Both the position numbers and the translations under genes were made by a program. The notes beneath the pieces were generated by a model that was given only the letters and a program-made list of their open reading frames with translations, did not search any database and was not told the DNA's origin. From contig CAMDJV010000018.1 of NCBI GenBank assembly GCA_945901085.1, positions 1 through 64,000 of the forward strand: a DNA stretch of 64,000 nt. Direction: 5' to 3'. The first letter of the stretch is position 1, and each line of letters opens with the position of its first letter. Origin of the DNA: Rhodovarius crocodyli. GTDB taxonomy: Bacteria > Pseudomonadota > Alphaproteobacteria > Acetobacterales > Acetobacteraceae. Positions 47,277 through 56,124 of the stretch are shown piece after piece.

Positions 47277-47999
47277 ATGAATCTGCGCTTTGATGATAAG
47301 ATTGTGGCCGTCACCGGCGCCGGGCATGGCTTTGGCCGCGCCACGGCCGAGTTGTTTCTCAGCCTGGGTGCGACAGTGCACAGCACCGATCTCAGCGGTG
47401 CCGACCTGCCCGGGCATGGCCATGGCGCCGATCTGACGGCCCCGGGCGAGGCGGCGCGCTGGATCGCCAGCATCCCCCGGCCGGTGGATATCCTGGTCAG
47501 CAATGCCGGCGGCGTGCGCGGGCAGGTGCATCGGCCGCTGGAGGAGGTGCCGGATGAGGATTGGCACGCCGTCATCGACATCAACCTGCATGCGCATTTC
47601 CTGCTGGCCAAGGCGGTGGCGCCGGGGATGAAGGCGGCGAAGTCGGGGCGCATCGTCACCATTTCCAGCGGTGCCGGGCTGCAGCCCAGCCGGACCGGCA
47701 TCCAGGCCTATACCAGCGCCAAGCACGGGCTGATCGGCCTGACCCGGCAATTGGCGCATGAGCTGGGGCCGCATGGCATCACTGCCAATTCGGTGGCGCC
47801 GGGGCTGATGCTGACCAACGCGGCCTCCATCGCGCAATGGGAGGCCTATGGCGCCGAGGGTCAGGCGCGGGTGATGAGCAGCATCGCCGCGCGCCGGCTG
47901 GGCCAGGCGGCCGATATCGCCAATGCGGTGATGTTCCTGGCCAGCCCGCTGGCGAGCTATATCAATGGCCAGGTGCTGGTGGTCGATGGCGGGAAGTAG
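47277..47999 (+). CDS. Short-chain dehydrogenase/reductase
   Basis: SDR of 240 residues. The cofactor motif is TGAGHGFG (about 14-21), NAG lies in ILVSNAGGVRGQ, catalytic Ser in IVTISSGAG and YTSAKHG (Tyr-x3-Lys) near residue 148. The C terminus YINGQVLVVDGGK is FabG-like. ATG 47,277 follows a plausible purine-rich site; the frame upstream lacks conservation. Substrate unknown. Confidence 0.87.
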   Translation: MNLRFDDKIVAVTGAGHGFGRATAELFLSLGATVHSTDLSGADLPGHGHGADLTAPGEAARWIASIPRPVDILVSNAGGVRGQVHRPLEEVPDEDWHAVIDINLHAHFLLAKAVAPGMKAAKSGRIVTISSGAGLQPSRTGIQAYTSAKHGLIGLTRQLAHELGPHGITANSVAPGLMLTNAASIAQWEAYGAEGQARVMSSIAARRLGQAADIANAVMFLASPLASYINGQVLVVDGGK

Positions 48000-48014
48000 C
48001 GCCACCTGACCGCC

Positions 48015-49712
48015 ATGCGCGCCCTGCCGGCGGCCAGCCTCGCCCTTTTATGCGTGGCCGTAGCGGCGATGCATCTGCTGCGCGGCATGCCGCTGCCGGG
48101 CTGGAATAGCGGCTATGATGGCGGTTTCCACATCGTCATGCTGACGAATTTGGCGCAGGAGCCCTGGCGGGGGGTCTTGCCGCCGCTGTGGTTCTTCGAG
48201 GCCACCGCCGGGCTGGGCAGCCCTGCGCCCATCTTTTATGGCCCCGGCGCCTATCTGCCGGCGTTGGCGCTGCTGTGGCTGGGCATGGCGCCGGATACGG
48301 CGCTTTCGGCGGTGCTGGCCCTGGCGCGGGTGCTCGGCGGGGTGGGCGTGACATTATGGGTGGCGCGGCGTGGCGCATCGGCCTCCGGCGCGGCGGTTGC
48401 AGGCGCAATCTGGCTGCTCTTCCCCGCCAGCCTGCTGCATGGGCCGCTGATGGGGTTTCGCTATGCCGAGACGGTGGCGATAGGCCTGCTGCCATGGCTC
48501 TTGCTGGCTGCCGACCGTGCGATGCTGCCGGGCCAGCGCCGCATCCCCTTGCTGCTGATCGCGCTGGGCTATGGCCTGCTGGCCATCACCCATCTGCAAC
48601 AAACCCTACTGGCGGCGCTGATCATTCCCGCCTGGGTTGCGGCCACAAGGGGGAGACGCGCGGGTTTCATGGTGATGCTGGGCGGGGTGGCGGGGGCGGC
48701 GCTGGCCGGCTGGTTTCTGCTGCCCGCCGCCCTGTTGCGGCCGCTGATCAATGAGGAGGGATGGAACGCAGCAGCGCGGATGGCACAGATGGCGCTGTTC
48801 AGCGGCGCGGAGGCCGGGCCGGTCGCGGCCTCATGGGCGATGCTCTACCTCTCCTGGGCGCTGGGGCTGGGCTTGGCACTGGCCGGGATGGCACGCCCCG
48901 GCGGTGGGGCCGCCTGCGCCCGCTGCGCCGCCCTGCTCTGCCTGAGCATGGTGCCACCACTCACCTGGCTTTGGCCGCATCTGCCCATCATCGTCTATGT
49001 GCAATTTCCCTGGCGGCACATGCCCTGGCTCTCCTTGATGGCGGGGGGCGTTGCCGCCGGGCTATGGATGGCAGGCGGGCGGGCCAGGCGGGTGGTGATG
49101 CTGGTGCTGGCTTGCATGGCGCTGCTGCTGCTCTACCCCTGGGCCGAGAGGTTGCCGCTGCCGCCGGGGGCGGCGATGGCCTATCGCGATGCGCTGCTGC
49201 AATACCCCGCCGAGCGCGACCCGGCGCGCTTCCGCCAGCCCTTTTATGCCGAGTTCATGCCGCCTGAGTATCTGCCGGCCGCCGCCATCCAATCCGGGCT
49301 GGGCTGGCAGGAGCAGGATGCGCGCCGGGCCATTCTGGCGCGCATCTGCGCGGCCCAGCCATGCGTCGTGCTGGATCGCAGCCGCCCGGGGCAGCCGCGC
49401 GCGATGCTGCCGCAGGGTGAAGCGGTGTTGCTGCCGCTCTTCCACTGGCCTGGGCTGCGCTGCACGGGTTGTGAACTGAGCCTGGACATCGCAACTGGGC
49501 TGGCCCGCGCGCGGCTCTTGCCGGGCCGCGGGCCATTGGTGGTGATCAGCGCCGCCGCCCTGCCGGTGCAGCGGCTGGGGCTGGCCATCTCGGCCGCGGC
49601 GCTGCTGGCATGGCTGGTCGCCCTGGCGCTCTCAGCCCTCAGCGCGGCCCGGGATAGGGGCAGCCCTGGGCGTGGGTATAGACGGCATAAAGCCCCTGCG
49701 CCGCCGCCATGA
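48015..49712 (+). CDS. Polytopic membrane protein, PTPS-related/glycosyltransferase-like
   Basis: A 565-residue inner-membrane protein with about 11-13 hydrophobic helices. Near the N terminus GYDGGFHIVMLTNLAQ and LGSPAPIFYGPGAYL match the family called 6-pyruvoyl-tetrahydropterin synthase-related membrane proteins, which resemble GT-C glycosyltransferases. A periplasmic part (about residues 390-510) has two cysteine pairs. It may transfer a sugar or lipid-linked group. The end overlaps the convergent lactonase gene by 74 bp. Confidence 0.75.
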   Translation: MRALPAASLALLCVAVAAMHLLRGMPLPGWNSGYDGGFHIVMLTNLAQEPWRGVLPPLWFFEATAGLGSPAPIFYGPGAYLPALALLWLGMAPDTALSAVLALARVLGGVGVTLWVARRGASASGAAVAGAIWLLFPASLLHGPLMGFRYAETVAIGLLPWLLLAADRAMLPGQRRIPLLLIALGYGLLAITHLQQTLLAALIIPAWVAATRGRRAGFMVMLGGVAGAALAGWFLLPAALLRPLINEEGWNAAARMAQMALFSGAEAGPVAASWAMLYLSWALGLGLALAGMARPGGGAACARCAALLCLSMVPPLTWLWPHLPIIVYVQFPWRHMPWLSLMAGGVAAGLWMAGGRARRVVMLVLACMALLLLYPWAERLPLPPGAAMAYRDALLQYPAERDPARFRQPFYAEFMPPEYLPAAAIQSGLGWQEQDARRAILARICAAQPCVVLDRSRPGQPRAMLPQGEAVLLPLFHWPGLRCTGCELSLDIATGLARARLLPGRGPLVVISAAALPVQRLGLAISAAALLAWLVALALSALSAARDRGSPGRGYRRHKAPAPPP

Positions 49713-50586
49713 AGAGACGGTTGCGGTGCCGCCCGCCAAAGGCGACATTGGCGCAGCGCTCGGGTAGGCTGATATGGCCAATGGCGGCGCCGGCCTTGTT
49801 GAAGACCCGCACGCCATCCCATTCATCGGTGCCCATGCCCCAGCCGCACCAGAGATTGCCATCGATATCGACGCGGAAACCATCCGGCGTCTCCCCCGGC
49901 GCGCAGCGAATGAAGACGCGCGGCGCCGACAGCGTCGCCCCCCGCACGTCACAGACCAGGAATTCCCGCGGCTCGGCCCGCGAGGCGACGATATAGAGCT
50001 TTGATTCATCGGGGCTGAAGGCCAGGCCATTGGGGCCGGGAATGCCCTCCGCCACCAGCGTGACCTCGCCGCTCTGGCCATCAATGCGATAGACATTGCC
50101 CGGCAATTCGGCCTCGGCCTTGTCGCCCTCGTAATAGCCGGCAATGCCGAAGGGCGGGTCGGTGAACCAAATGCTGCCATCGGTCTTCACCACGACGTCA
50201 TTGGGCGAATTCAGCCGCTTGCCGCGGAAATGCGTGGCGAGTTCGGTGATGCTGCCATCATGCTCGGTGCGGCTGATGCAGCGCCCGCCATGCTCGGCCG
50301 AAATCAGCCGCCCCTCACGGTCGCGCGTATGGCCATTGGCCTGTCGGGAGGGTTTGCGGAAATGGCTCACCGCCCCGGTCTCCTCATCCCAGCGCAGGAT
50401 GCGATTATTGGGGATGTCGCTCCACAGCAGGCAGCGCTGATCGCCGAACCACACCGGCCCCTCACCCCAGCGTGTGCCGGTGTAAAGCCGCTCCACCGCG
50501 GAAAGCACGATATGATAGGCGCGAAAGCTCGGGTCGAGCACACGGATCGCAGGGTCGGGATAGCGTGCGCTGGGTTGCCAGGTCAT
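49639..50586 (-). CDS. SMP-30/gluconolactonase family protein
   Basis: Six-bladed beta-propeller lactonase of 315 residues. Metal-ligand regions include RWGEGPVWF (Glu), RLNSPNDVVVKTDGSIWFTD (Asn) and PNGLAFSPDESKLYI (Asn/Asp). GYRVD-type sequence is present as GFRVDIDGNLWCGWG. It probably opens an aldonolactone to a sugar acid. Divergent from the acyl-CoA dehydrogenase; it may serve the SDR/aldolase sugar-acid genes in this region. Confidence 0.87.
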   Translation of the reverse strand: MTWQPSARYPDPAIRVLDPSFRAYHIVLSAVERLYTGTRWGEGPVWFGDQRCLLWSDIPNNRILRWDEETGAVSHFRKPSRQANGHTRDREGRLISAEHGGRCISRTEHDGSITELATHFRGKRLNSPNDVVVKTDGSIWFTDPPFGIAGYYEGDKAEAELPGNVYRIDGQSGEVTLVAEGIPGPNGLAFSPDESKLYIVASRAEPREFLVCDVRGATLSAPRVFIRCAPGETPDGFRVDIDGNLWCGWGMGTDEWDGVRVFNKAGAAIGHISLPERCANVAFGGRHRNRLFMAAAQGLYAVYTHAQGCPYPGPR

Positions 50587-50627
50587 TGATCTTTCCTTGG
50601 GACGCTGTTCTGGCCCATGCTTGCGCC

Positions 50628-52286
50628 ATGCATATCGCTCCGCAAGGCGCTGCCGCCGTTCCAGACAGCCAAGATGTCAATTTCTTTACGGTCGACCCCT
50701 GGGGGGCGGCCATGGCGCGGCTTTATCTGCCGCCGCCGCTCTACGCCCATCTGATGCCGCATTTCGAAACCCTAGGCGGCCTGGTCGGCGGCGCTTTGGA
50801 TGGCGAGGCCGCGGCAGCGGACCGCAACCCGCCGCAATTGCACCACCGCAACCGCCGTGGCGAGGATGTGCAGCATATCGAGTACCACCCCGCCTATCTG
50901 AGCATGACGCGGCGTGCCTTCTCCGATTATGGCTTCGCCGCCATGAGCCATCGGCCGGGGGTGCTGGGCTGGCCTTCCGCCATGCCAGCGGCAGCGAAAT
51001 ACGCCCTGACCTATTTGTTTGTGCAAAGCGAATTCGGCCTGATGTGCCCGGTCAATATGACCGATAGCCTGGCCCGCACGCTGCGCCGCTATGGCTCGGC
51101 CGAATTGGTGGCGCGCTACCTGCCGGCGCTGACAAGCACCGATATGGACAGCCTGCGCCAGGGCGCGATGTTCATGACCGAGCAGGGCGCGGGCAGCGAT
51201 ATCGCCAATACCGCGGTGATCGCCGAACCGGCGGAGGATGGCAGTTGGCGGCTGCGCGGCGAGAAATGGTTCTGCTCCAACCCCGATGCCGGCATGGCGC
51301 TGGTGCTGGCTCGGCGCGGTGACAGCCCGGGGCTGAAAGGCGTCTCGCTCTTTCTGCTGCCGCGCGAATTGCCCGATGGCACGCTGAACAGCTACCGGAT
51401 CGTGCGGCTGAAGGACAAGCTGGGCACCCGCTCGATGGCCTCGGGCGAGATCTCGCTGGCCGGGGCCACGGCCTATCTGGTGGGCGAGCCGGATGCCGGC
51501 TTCAAGCAGATGGCGGATATGGTGAATTCCTCCCGGCTGTCCAATGGCGTGCGGGCGGCGGGGATGATGCGCCGGGCCTGTGCCGAGGCGATTTTCGTGG
51601 CCCAGCGCCGGGTGGCCTTTGGCAAAAGACTGATCGAGATGCCGCTGATGCGCCGGCAATTGACCAAAATGATCCTGCCCGCCGAACAGGCCCGCAGCAT
51701 GCTGTTCCAGACCGCCGATGCCATGACCCGCGCCGATGCCGGCGACGAGGCGGCGCGGAAATTGCTGCGGATTCTGACGCCGCTGATCAAGTTCCGCGCC
51801 TGCCGCGATGCCAGAAAGGTGGCCGGCGATGCGATGGAGGTGCGCGGCGGCTGCGGCTATATTGAGGACTTCCCTGATGCGAGGCTGCTGCGCGACAGCC
51901 ATCTGGGCAGTATCTGGGAGGGCACGTCCAATATCGTGGCCCTCGATGTGCTGCGCGCGGCCGAGCGTGAGGGCGCCTTGCCGGTGCTGGCAGCCCATGT
52001 GGCCGGGTTGCTGGGCAATGCACGGCCTGATCTGCATGACGCCCTGGCCCGGGCGCAGGCCCTGACCCAGGCGGCGCTGGGCAATCCCGCTTTGGCGCGG
52101 CAGGCCGCCAGCGCACTGTATCACACCACCACCGCGGCCGCCCTGCATTGGGAGGGCGAGCGCCTGCCCTGCCCCGCCCGCGCCGCGCTCTCGGCGCTGG
52201 TGCTCCACCACCGCCTCGCCCCGCGGGACCCGCTGGCCCAGCGCGACGATACCGCGCTGGAAGACGCCGTGCTGGCGATGTTCTGA
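50628..52286 (+). CDS. Acyl-CoA dehydrogenase, AidB-like
   Basis: Flavin-dependent acyl-CoA dehydrogenase of 552 residues, longer than the usual 380-400, with the extended N and C termini of the AidB/isovaleryl type. GAMFMTEQGAGSDI is the FAD/substrate loop, WFCSNPDAGMALVLAR follows, and GGCGYIEDFPDARLLRDSH with IWEGTSNI is the AidB-type C-terminal signature. AidB itself is linked to the alkylation response; here a catabolic or protective role are both possible. ATG 50,628 was chosen 41 bp from the divergent lactonase start. Confidence 0.86.
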   Translation: MHIAPQGAAAVPDSQDVNFFTVDPWGAAMARLYLPPPLYAHLMPHFETLGGLVGGALDGEAAAADRNPPQLHHRNRRGEDVQHIEYHPAYLSMTRRAFSDYGFAAMSHRPGVLGWPSAMPAAAKYALTYLFVQSEFGLMCPVNMTDSLARTLRRYGSAELVARYLPALTSTDMDSLRQGAMFMTEQGAGSDIANTAVIAEPAEDGSWRLRGEKWFCSNPDAGMALVLARRGDSPGLKGVSLFLLPRELPDGTLNSYRIVRLKDKLGTRSMASGEISLAGATAYLVGEPDAGFKQMADMVNSSRLSNGVRAAGMMRRACAEAIFVAQRRVAFGKRLIEMPLMRRQLTKMILPAEQARSMLFQTADAMTRADAGDEAARKLLRILTPLIKFRACRDARKVAGDAMEVRGGCGYIEDFPDARLLRDSHLGSIWEGTSNIVALDVLRAAEREGALPVLAAHVAGLLGNARPDLHDALARAQALTQAALGNPALARQAASALYHTTTAAALHWEGERLPCPARAALSALVLHHRLAPRDPLAQRDDTALEDAVLAMF

Positions 52287-52296
52287 GGCCTATCGC

Positions 52297-53154
52297 CTAG
52301 CCCAGAAAAGCCTTGGTCCAGGCCGCGTGCTCGGCCTCACGCCCTGCCATCTTGGCCAGGGCGGGCGGCGCGGTGCCGGTGATATCGGCCGGTTTGGTGC
52401 CCTCGCGCAGCGCCTTGAGCGTGGCATGCACCGCCTGGATCGCCGCCTGGATCGGCAAATGCCCCTGCAGCGCCACCCGCACCCCCCGGCTGGCCAGATA
52501 ATCGCGATCGGCAATGGCGGGGGTGAGCGTGCCCAGGATGAGCGGCAGGGTTGCCACCTCGGCCAGGGCATCGAGTTCGGCCCGGGTGGTCACGCCGGTC
52601 AGGAACAGGCCATCGGCCCCGGTGGCGCAATAGGCCCGCGCCCGCAGCAGCGCGTCATCAAGGCCATTGATCGAGGTGGCGCCGGTGCGGGCGAGGATGG
52701 CCAGGCTGGGATCCACCCGCGCGGCCAGGGCAGCGCGGACCTTGCCCACACCCTCATCGAGGCTGATCAGCCGGGGCTTTTCCACGCCATAGGGCCGCGG
52801 CAATTCGGTATCCTCGATCGACATGGCCGAAACGCCGGCGACCTCCAACTCCTCCACCGTGCGCATCACATTCAGCGCATTGCCGTAGCCATGATCGGCA
52901 TCGACCACCAGCGGCAGCGTGCAGGTGCGGTTGATGCGAAGCGCCTGTTCGGCGAATTCGGTGAGGGTGAGGGTGATGAGGTCGGGTGCGGCCAGCACCG
53001 TCAGGGAGGCGATGGAACCGGCGAACATGCCCAGTTCAAAGCCCAGGCTTTCGGCGATGCGCCCGGTCAACGGGTCATGCACCGAGGCGGGATGGATGCA
53101 CGCACTCCCCGCCAATACCGCCCGTGCCGCCTCGCGCCGCTTTTGCCACTTCAT
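52297..53154 (-). CDS. Oxaloacetate decarboxylase-like member of the isocitrate lyase/PEP mutase superfamily
   Basis: TIM-barrel enzyme of 285 residues. CIHPASVHDPLTGRIAESLGFE, VVDADHGYGNALNVMRTVEELE and SIEDTELPRPYG are the same blocks as in the characterised Pseudomonas oxaloacetate decarboxylase (PA4872 type), and the loop lacks the lyase Cys motif KKCGH. I therefore favour decarboxylation of oxaloacetate to pyruvate. ATG 53,154; an upstream frame start at 53,226 lies across the divergent gene. The next gene is a lactate dehydrogenase, which would also yield pyruvate. Confidence 0.85.
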   Translation of the reverse strand: MKWQKRREAARAVLAGSACIHPASVHDPLTGRIAESLGFELGMFAGSIASLTVLAAPDLITLTLTEFAEQALRINRTCTLPLVVDADHGYGNALNVMRTVEELEVAGVSAMSIEDTELPRPYGVEKPRLISLDEGVGKVRAALAARVDPSLAILARTGATSINGLDDALLRARAYCATGADGLFLTGVTTRAELDALAEVATLPLILGTLTPAIADRDYLASRGVRVALQGHLPIQAAIQAVHATLKALREGTKPADITGTAPPALAKMAGREAEHAAWTKAFLG

Positions 53155-53224
53155 CGCAGGACCTCCCCATATTGCGGCCCCATGATGGCGCGCATAGCGT
53201 GTGGGGGAAACACGGAGGGGCGCC

Positions 53225-54328
53225 ATGAGCGACAGATTTCATCGCAACGAGGCCGGTGACGAGAAGTATCTGGTTCTGCATGAGTTCATCAAGGAAGCGC
53301 GCAAGAAGCTGAACCACAACACCTGGGACTACCTGGTGGGCGCGACCGAGAGCGAAACCACCCTGGCGCGCAACCGCATGGCGCTGGACACGGTGGCGCT
53401 GCGGCCGCGGGTGCTGGGCGATGTGAGCCATGTTGACGCGAGTGTGGATTTCTATGGCCACCGGATCCGGCTGCCGGTGCTGCTGGCGCCGGTGGGCTCG
53501 CTGGAATCCTTCGAGGCCGGCGGCGGCGCCTCGGTCGCCAAGGGCGCGGGCGCCTTTGGCGTGCCCTTCATCCTCAGCAGCGTGAGCCAGCCGGGCATCG
53601 AGGAGACCGCGGCAGCGGCGACCGGCCCCAAGGTCTTCCAGCTTTATGTCCGCGGCGACCATGACTGGCAGGATGCCATTGCCAAACGGGTGATCGCGGC
53701 GGGCTATGACGCCTTCGCCATTACCGTGGACACGGCGCATTATTCGCGGCGTGAACGCGATATCTCCAAGCGCTTCGTCAAGACCTGGCGGGCGGCCAAT
53801 ACCGGCATGGACGTCCAGGCCGCGCTCTCCTGGGACGACATCAAGCGCTTCCATGACAAGCACCGGATTCCCCTGATCATCAAGGGCATCGGAACGGGCG
53901 AGGATGCCGAGATCGCGGTGCGCCATGGGGTGGAGGTGATCTACGTCTCCAATCATGGCGGGCGGCAATTGGACCATGGCCGCGGCAGCCTCGATGTGCT
54001 GCCCGAGGTGGTGCAGGCTGTGGCGGGGCGGGCCAAGATCATGGTCGATGGCAGCGTCAGCCGTGGCACGGATATCGTGAAGGCGATTGCGCTGGGCGCC
54101 GATTGGGTCGGCATTGGCCGGCTCTACCTCTATGCACTGGCGGCGGATGGCGCGGCTGGCGTCACCCGCATGCTGGAAATCCTGGAGGATGAGGTGGTGA
54201 AGGCGCTGGGGCTGACGGGGGTGAATTCCTTCGCCGAGCTGACGCGCGGCCATGTCCATGCCGGCGCGCCGCCGGTGGTCTTCCCCCATGTGCACAGCGC
54301 CTTCCCGCTATTGAAGGAAGGCTATTGA
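53225..54328 (+). CDS. FMN-dependent alpha-hydroxyacid (L-lactate) dehydrogenase
   Basis: FMN-binding TIM-barrel oxidoreductase of 367 residues (LldD/glycolate oxidase/mandelate dehydrogenase family). Active-site His244 and Arg247 lie in SNHGGRQLDHG; PVLLAPVG, FQLYVRGD and IMVDGSVSRGTDIVKAIALG are flavin-site blocks. Substrate may be L-lactate, glycolate or another 2-hydroxyacid. Its TGA directly abuts the fliP stop on the other strand, making TGATCA with no spacer. Confidence 0.88.
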   Translation: MSDRFHRNEAGDEKYLVLHEFIKEARKKLNHNTWDYLVGATESETTLARNRMALDTVALRPRVLGDVSHVDASVDFYGHRIRLPVLLAPVGSLESFEAGGGASVAKGAGAFGVPFILSSVSQPGIEETAAAATGPKVFQLYVRGDHDWQDAIAKRVIAAGYDAFAITVDTAHYSRRERDISKRFVKTWRAANTGMDVQAALSWDDIKRFHDKHRIPLIIKGIGTGEDAEIAVRHGVEVIYVSNHGGRQLDHGRGSLDVLPEVVQAVAGRAKIMVDGSVSRGTDIVKAIALGADWVGIGRLYLYALAADGAAGVTRMLEILEDEVVKALGLTGVNSFAELTRGHVHAGAPPVVFPHVHSAFPLLKEGY

Positions 54329-55051
54329 TCAGATTGGTGTGAAACCCTGGACGAGGCTGCCTGACAGCAGCCTCCATCCATCGACCAGCACGAAAAAGAT
54401 CAGCTTGAAGGGCAGCGCCACCACCGAGGGCGGCAGCATCATCATCCCCAGCGACATGAGCAGCGAGGCCACCACCATGTCGATCACCAGAAAGGGGAGG
54501 AAGATGATGAAGCCGATCTCGAAGGCGCGCCTGAGTTCGCTCACCAAAAAGGCCGGCATCAGCGCGCGATAAGGTGCCTCGGCAGGGCTGGCGGCGGGCA
54601 ATTGCGCCATATTGAGGAAGAGGTTGAGATCAGCCTCGCGCAGCTGGGCCGCCATGAACCGGCGGAAGGGCTCGGCCGCGGCCGAGATCGCCTCCATCGG
54701 TTCCATCCGGCCTTCATTCATTGGCACGATGCCGGCGATCCATGCGGCATCGAAAACCGGCTGCATGACGAAATAGGTCAGGAACAATGCCAGGCCTATG
54801 AGCACCGGATTGGGGGGTACGCCCTGCGCGCCAAGGGCGCTGCGCAGCAAGGCCAACACAATGACGATGCGGGTGAAGGCGGTGGCCATCACCAATAGCG
54901 AGGGGGCGAGGGAGAGCAGCCCCACCAGCGCTGCCAATTGCAGCAGGCGGCCACTGGCGCCGGCCTGTTGGCCGCCCAGATCAATCGAGACGGATTGCGC
55001 CGCCGCAGGGCCGGCCATGGCCAGCGCCAGCGCAACCAGCGCGCGCATCAT
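54329..55051 (-). CDS. fliP: Flagellar biosynthesis protein FliP
   Basis: Core of the flagellar type III export gate, five copies with FliQ and FliR. The 240-residue protein has an N-terminal signal sequence, then LVMATAFTRIVIVLALLRSALG, GLALFLTYFVMQPVF and the C-terminal FEIGFIIFLPFLVIDMVVAS and MMMLPPSVVALPFKLIFFV signatures. It overlaps fliO (ATGA) and is the last gene of a short minus-strand operon, separated from fliQ-fliR which are on the plus strand nearby. Confidence 0.96.
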   Translation of the reverse strand: MMRALVALALAMAGPAAAQSVSIDLGGQQAGASGRLLQLAALVGLLSLAPSLLVMATAFTRIVIVLALLRSALGAQGVPPNPVLIGLALFLTYFVMQPVFDAAWIAGIVPMNEGRMEPMEAISAAAEPFRRFMAAQLREADLNLFLNMAQLPAASPAEAPYRALMPAFLVSELRRAFEIGFIIFLPFLVIDMVVASLLMSLGMMMLPPSVVALPFKLIFFVLVDGWRLLSGSLVQGFTPI

Positions 55052-55311
55052 GGTGTAGGCAGCCAGCCCAGCAGCGTCTCACCCTGCGGGCCGACCAGCA
55101 GCAGAACCTCGCGCCCATCCACCCGCAGCAGCAGCAGCCGGCGCTTGGCGTCGAGCGGCAGCCTCGCCTCCAGCCCCAGCCGCGCCTGGGGATTGGCGGG
55201 AGCGGCGATTCCAACCTGCCGCGCCCCGCGGGCCAGTAACCAGACCAGGCCGAGCACAGCCAGCAAGGCCCCGAGGGCCTGCGCCAGCGAGAGGAGGAAT
55301 TCGGCGCTCAT
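55048..55311 (-). CDS. fliO: Flagellar biosynthesis protein FliO
   Basis: Small single-pass membrane protein (87 residues) that helps FliP assemble. One N-terminal helix (FLLSLAQALGALLAVLGLVWLLA) is followed by a soluble beta-rich part, LPLDAKRRLLLLRVDGREVLLLVG, typical of FliO. It overlaps the unknown upstream gene and fliP by 4 bp each. Confidence 0.88.
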   Translation of the reverse strand: MSAEFLLSLAQALGALLAVLGLVWLLARGARQVGIAAPANPQARLGLEARLPLDAKRRLLLLRVDGREVLLLVGPQGETLLGWLPTP

Positions 55312-55607
55312 CGCTCGGGCATGAGGAGGGCCAGCGCCTCCACCTCCTGCATCAGCGTCAACATCGCCGGGCGCAGGGCGCGGGCGGCATGCTGGGGCAG
55401 ACCACCCAGCGCCTGGCAGATGCCGGCGGCTTCCACTTCGAGGCCCGCGAGTTCAACCACGCGCCCCCCCTCAAGCAGCGCGCGCGCCATGGCCAGGGTG
55501 CCGCGCATGGCCTCGATACTGGCCAGGGCGGTGAGGCTGGGCATAATCAGGCTGGTATCGGGCGGCATATCCGGCTCAGGGCTGATCGGGTGCGGGTGTT
55601 TCGGCAT
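55308..55607 (-). CDS. Unknown small protein at the head of the fliO-fliP operon
   Basis: A 99-residue protein (or 86 from ATG 55,568). It is helical, with SLTALASIEAMRGTLAMARALL and a leucine-rich C terminus, and has no signal peptide. Size and helicity recall flagellar chaperones such as FliT or FlgN, but no motif confirms this. It overlaps fliO by 4 bp, which strongly suggests a flagellar role. No clear ribosome-binding site supports either start. Confidence 0.6.
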   Translation of the reverse strand: MPKHPHPISPEPDMPPDTSLIMPSLTALASIEAMRGTLAMARALLEGGRVVELAGLEVEAAGICQALGGLPQHAARALRPAMLTLMQEVEALALLMPER

Positions 55608-55639
55608 GGGCAGATTTTGCCCAGCAAGCTCTTTCCATC

Positions 55640-55701
55640 CGGTTAACGCAGCATCGGGCCGGGGCGAGAAAACGCGGAGGGCGGCTTCACCTTCGGTTAA
55701 C
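55640..55701. promoter_or_regulatory. Repeated CGGTTAAC sites before flgB, possible CtrA half-sites
   Basis: CGGTTAAC occurs at 55,640-55,647 and again at 55,694-55,701 in the divergent region between flgB and the fliO operon. TTAA-containing half-sites are typical of CtrA, which controls flagellar genes in many Alphaproteobacteria, and a CckA-like kinase gene ends the operon. The full TTAA-N7-TTAA motif is not present, so the call is weak. Confidence 0.3.
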
Positions 55702-55708
55702 CTCGCAT

Positions 55709-56113
55709 ATGCATCATGGTGCCATGGTCGCTGCCTTATCCAATCCTGTCACCTTGGCTGAACGCCGCCTTTCCTGGCTGGATGGGCGCCAACGCGTGCT
55801 GGCGGAGAATGTCGCCAATGCGGATACCCCGCGTTACCGGGCGCGGGATGTGGCGCCCTTCGCGCGGCTGCTGGCCAATGCGGCGGGGCCTGACCTGGCC
55901 CGCACCAATGCCGCGCATATCGCACCACAGGGCGGCGGCCTTCGCCCCCGGGCCGACCGTATGGCGATGGAACGCACGCCCGATGGCAATGGCGTCTCGC
56001 TCGATGAACAGGCGCTGCGCATTGCCGAGACTGACAGCCAGCACAGCCTGGCCATGAGCCTGCATCGCAAATACTTGGCGCTGTTCCGCACCGCGCTGGG
56101 CCGCAACAGCTAG
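55709..56113 (+). CDS. flgB: Flagellar basal-body rod protein FlgB
   Basis: Proximal rod subunit, 134 residues. The family N-terminal motif LAENVANADTPRYRARDV is at about residues 31-48; C-terminal helix SQHSLAMSLHRKYLALFRTAL. ATG 55,709 is used; ATG 55,724 is possible and lacks a better ribosome site. First gene of flgB-flgC-fliE-fliQ-fliR-flhB-kinase. Confidence 0.93.
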   Translation: MHHGAMVAALSNPVTLAERRLSWLDGRQRVLAENVANADTPRYRARDVAPFARLLANAAGPDLARTNAAHIAPQGGGLRPRADRMAMERTPDGNGVSLDEQALRIAETDSQHSLAMSLHRKYLALFRTALGRNS

Positions 56114-56124
56114 GAGCATTGCCT

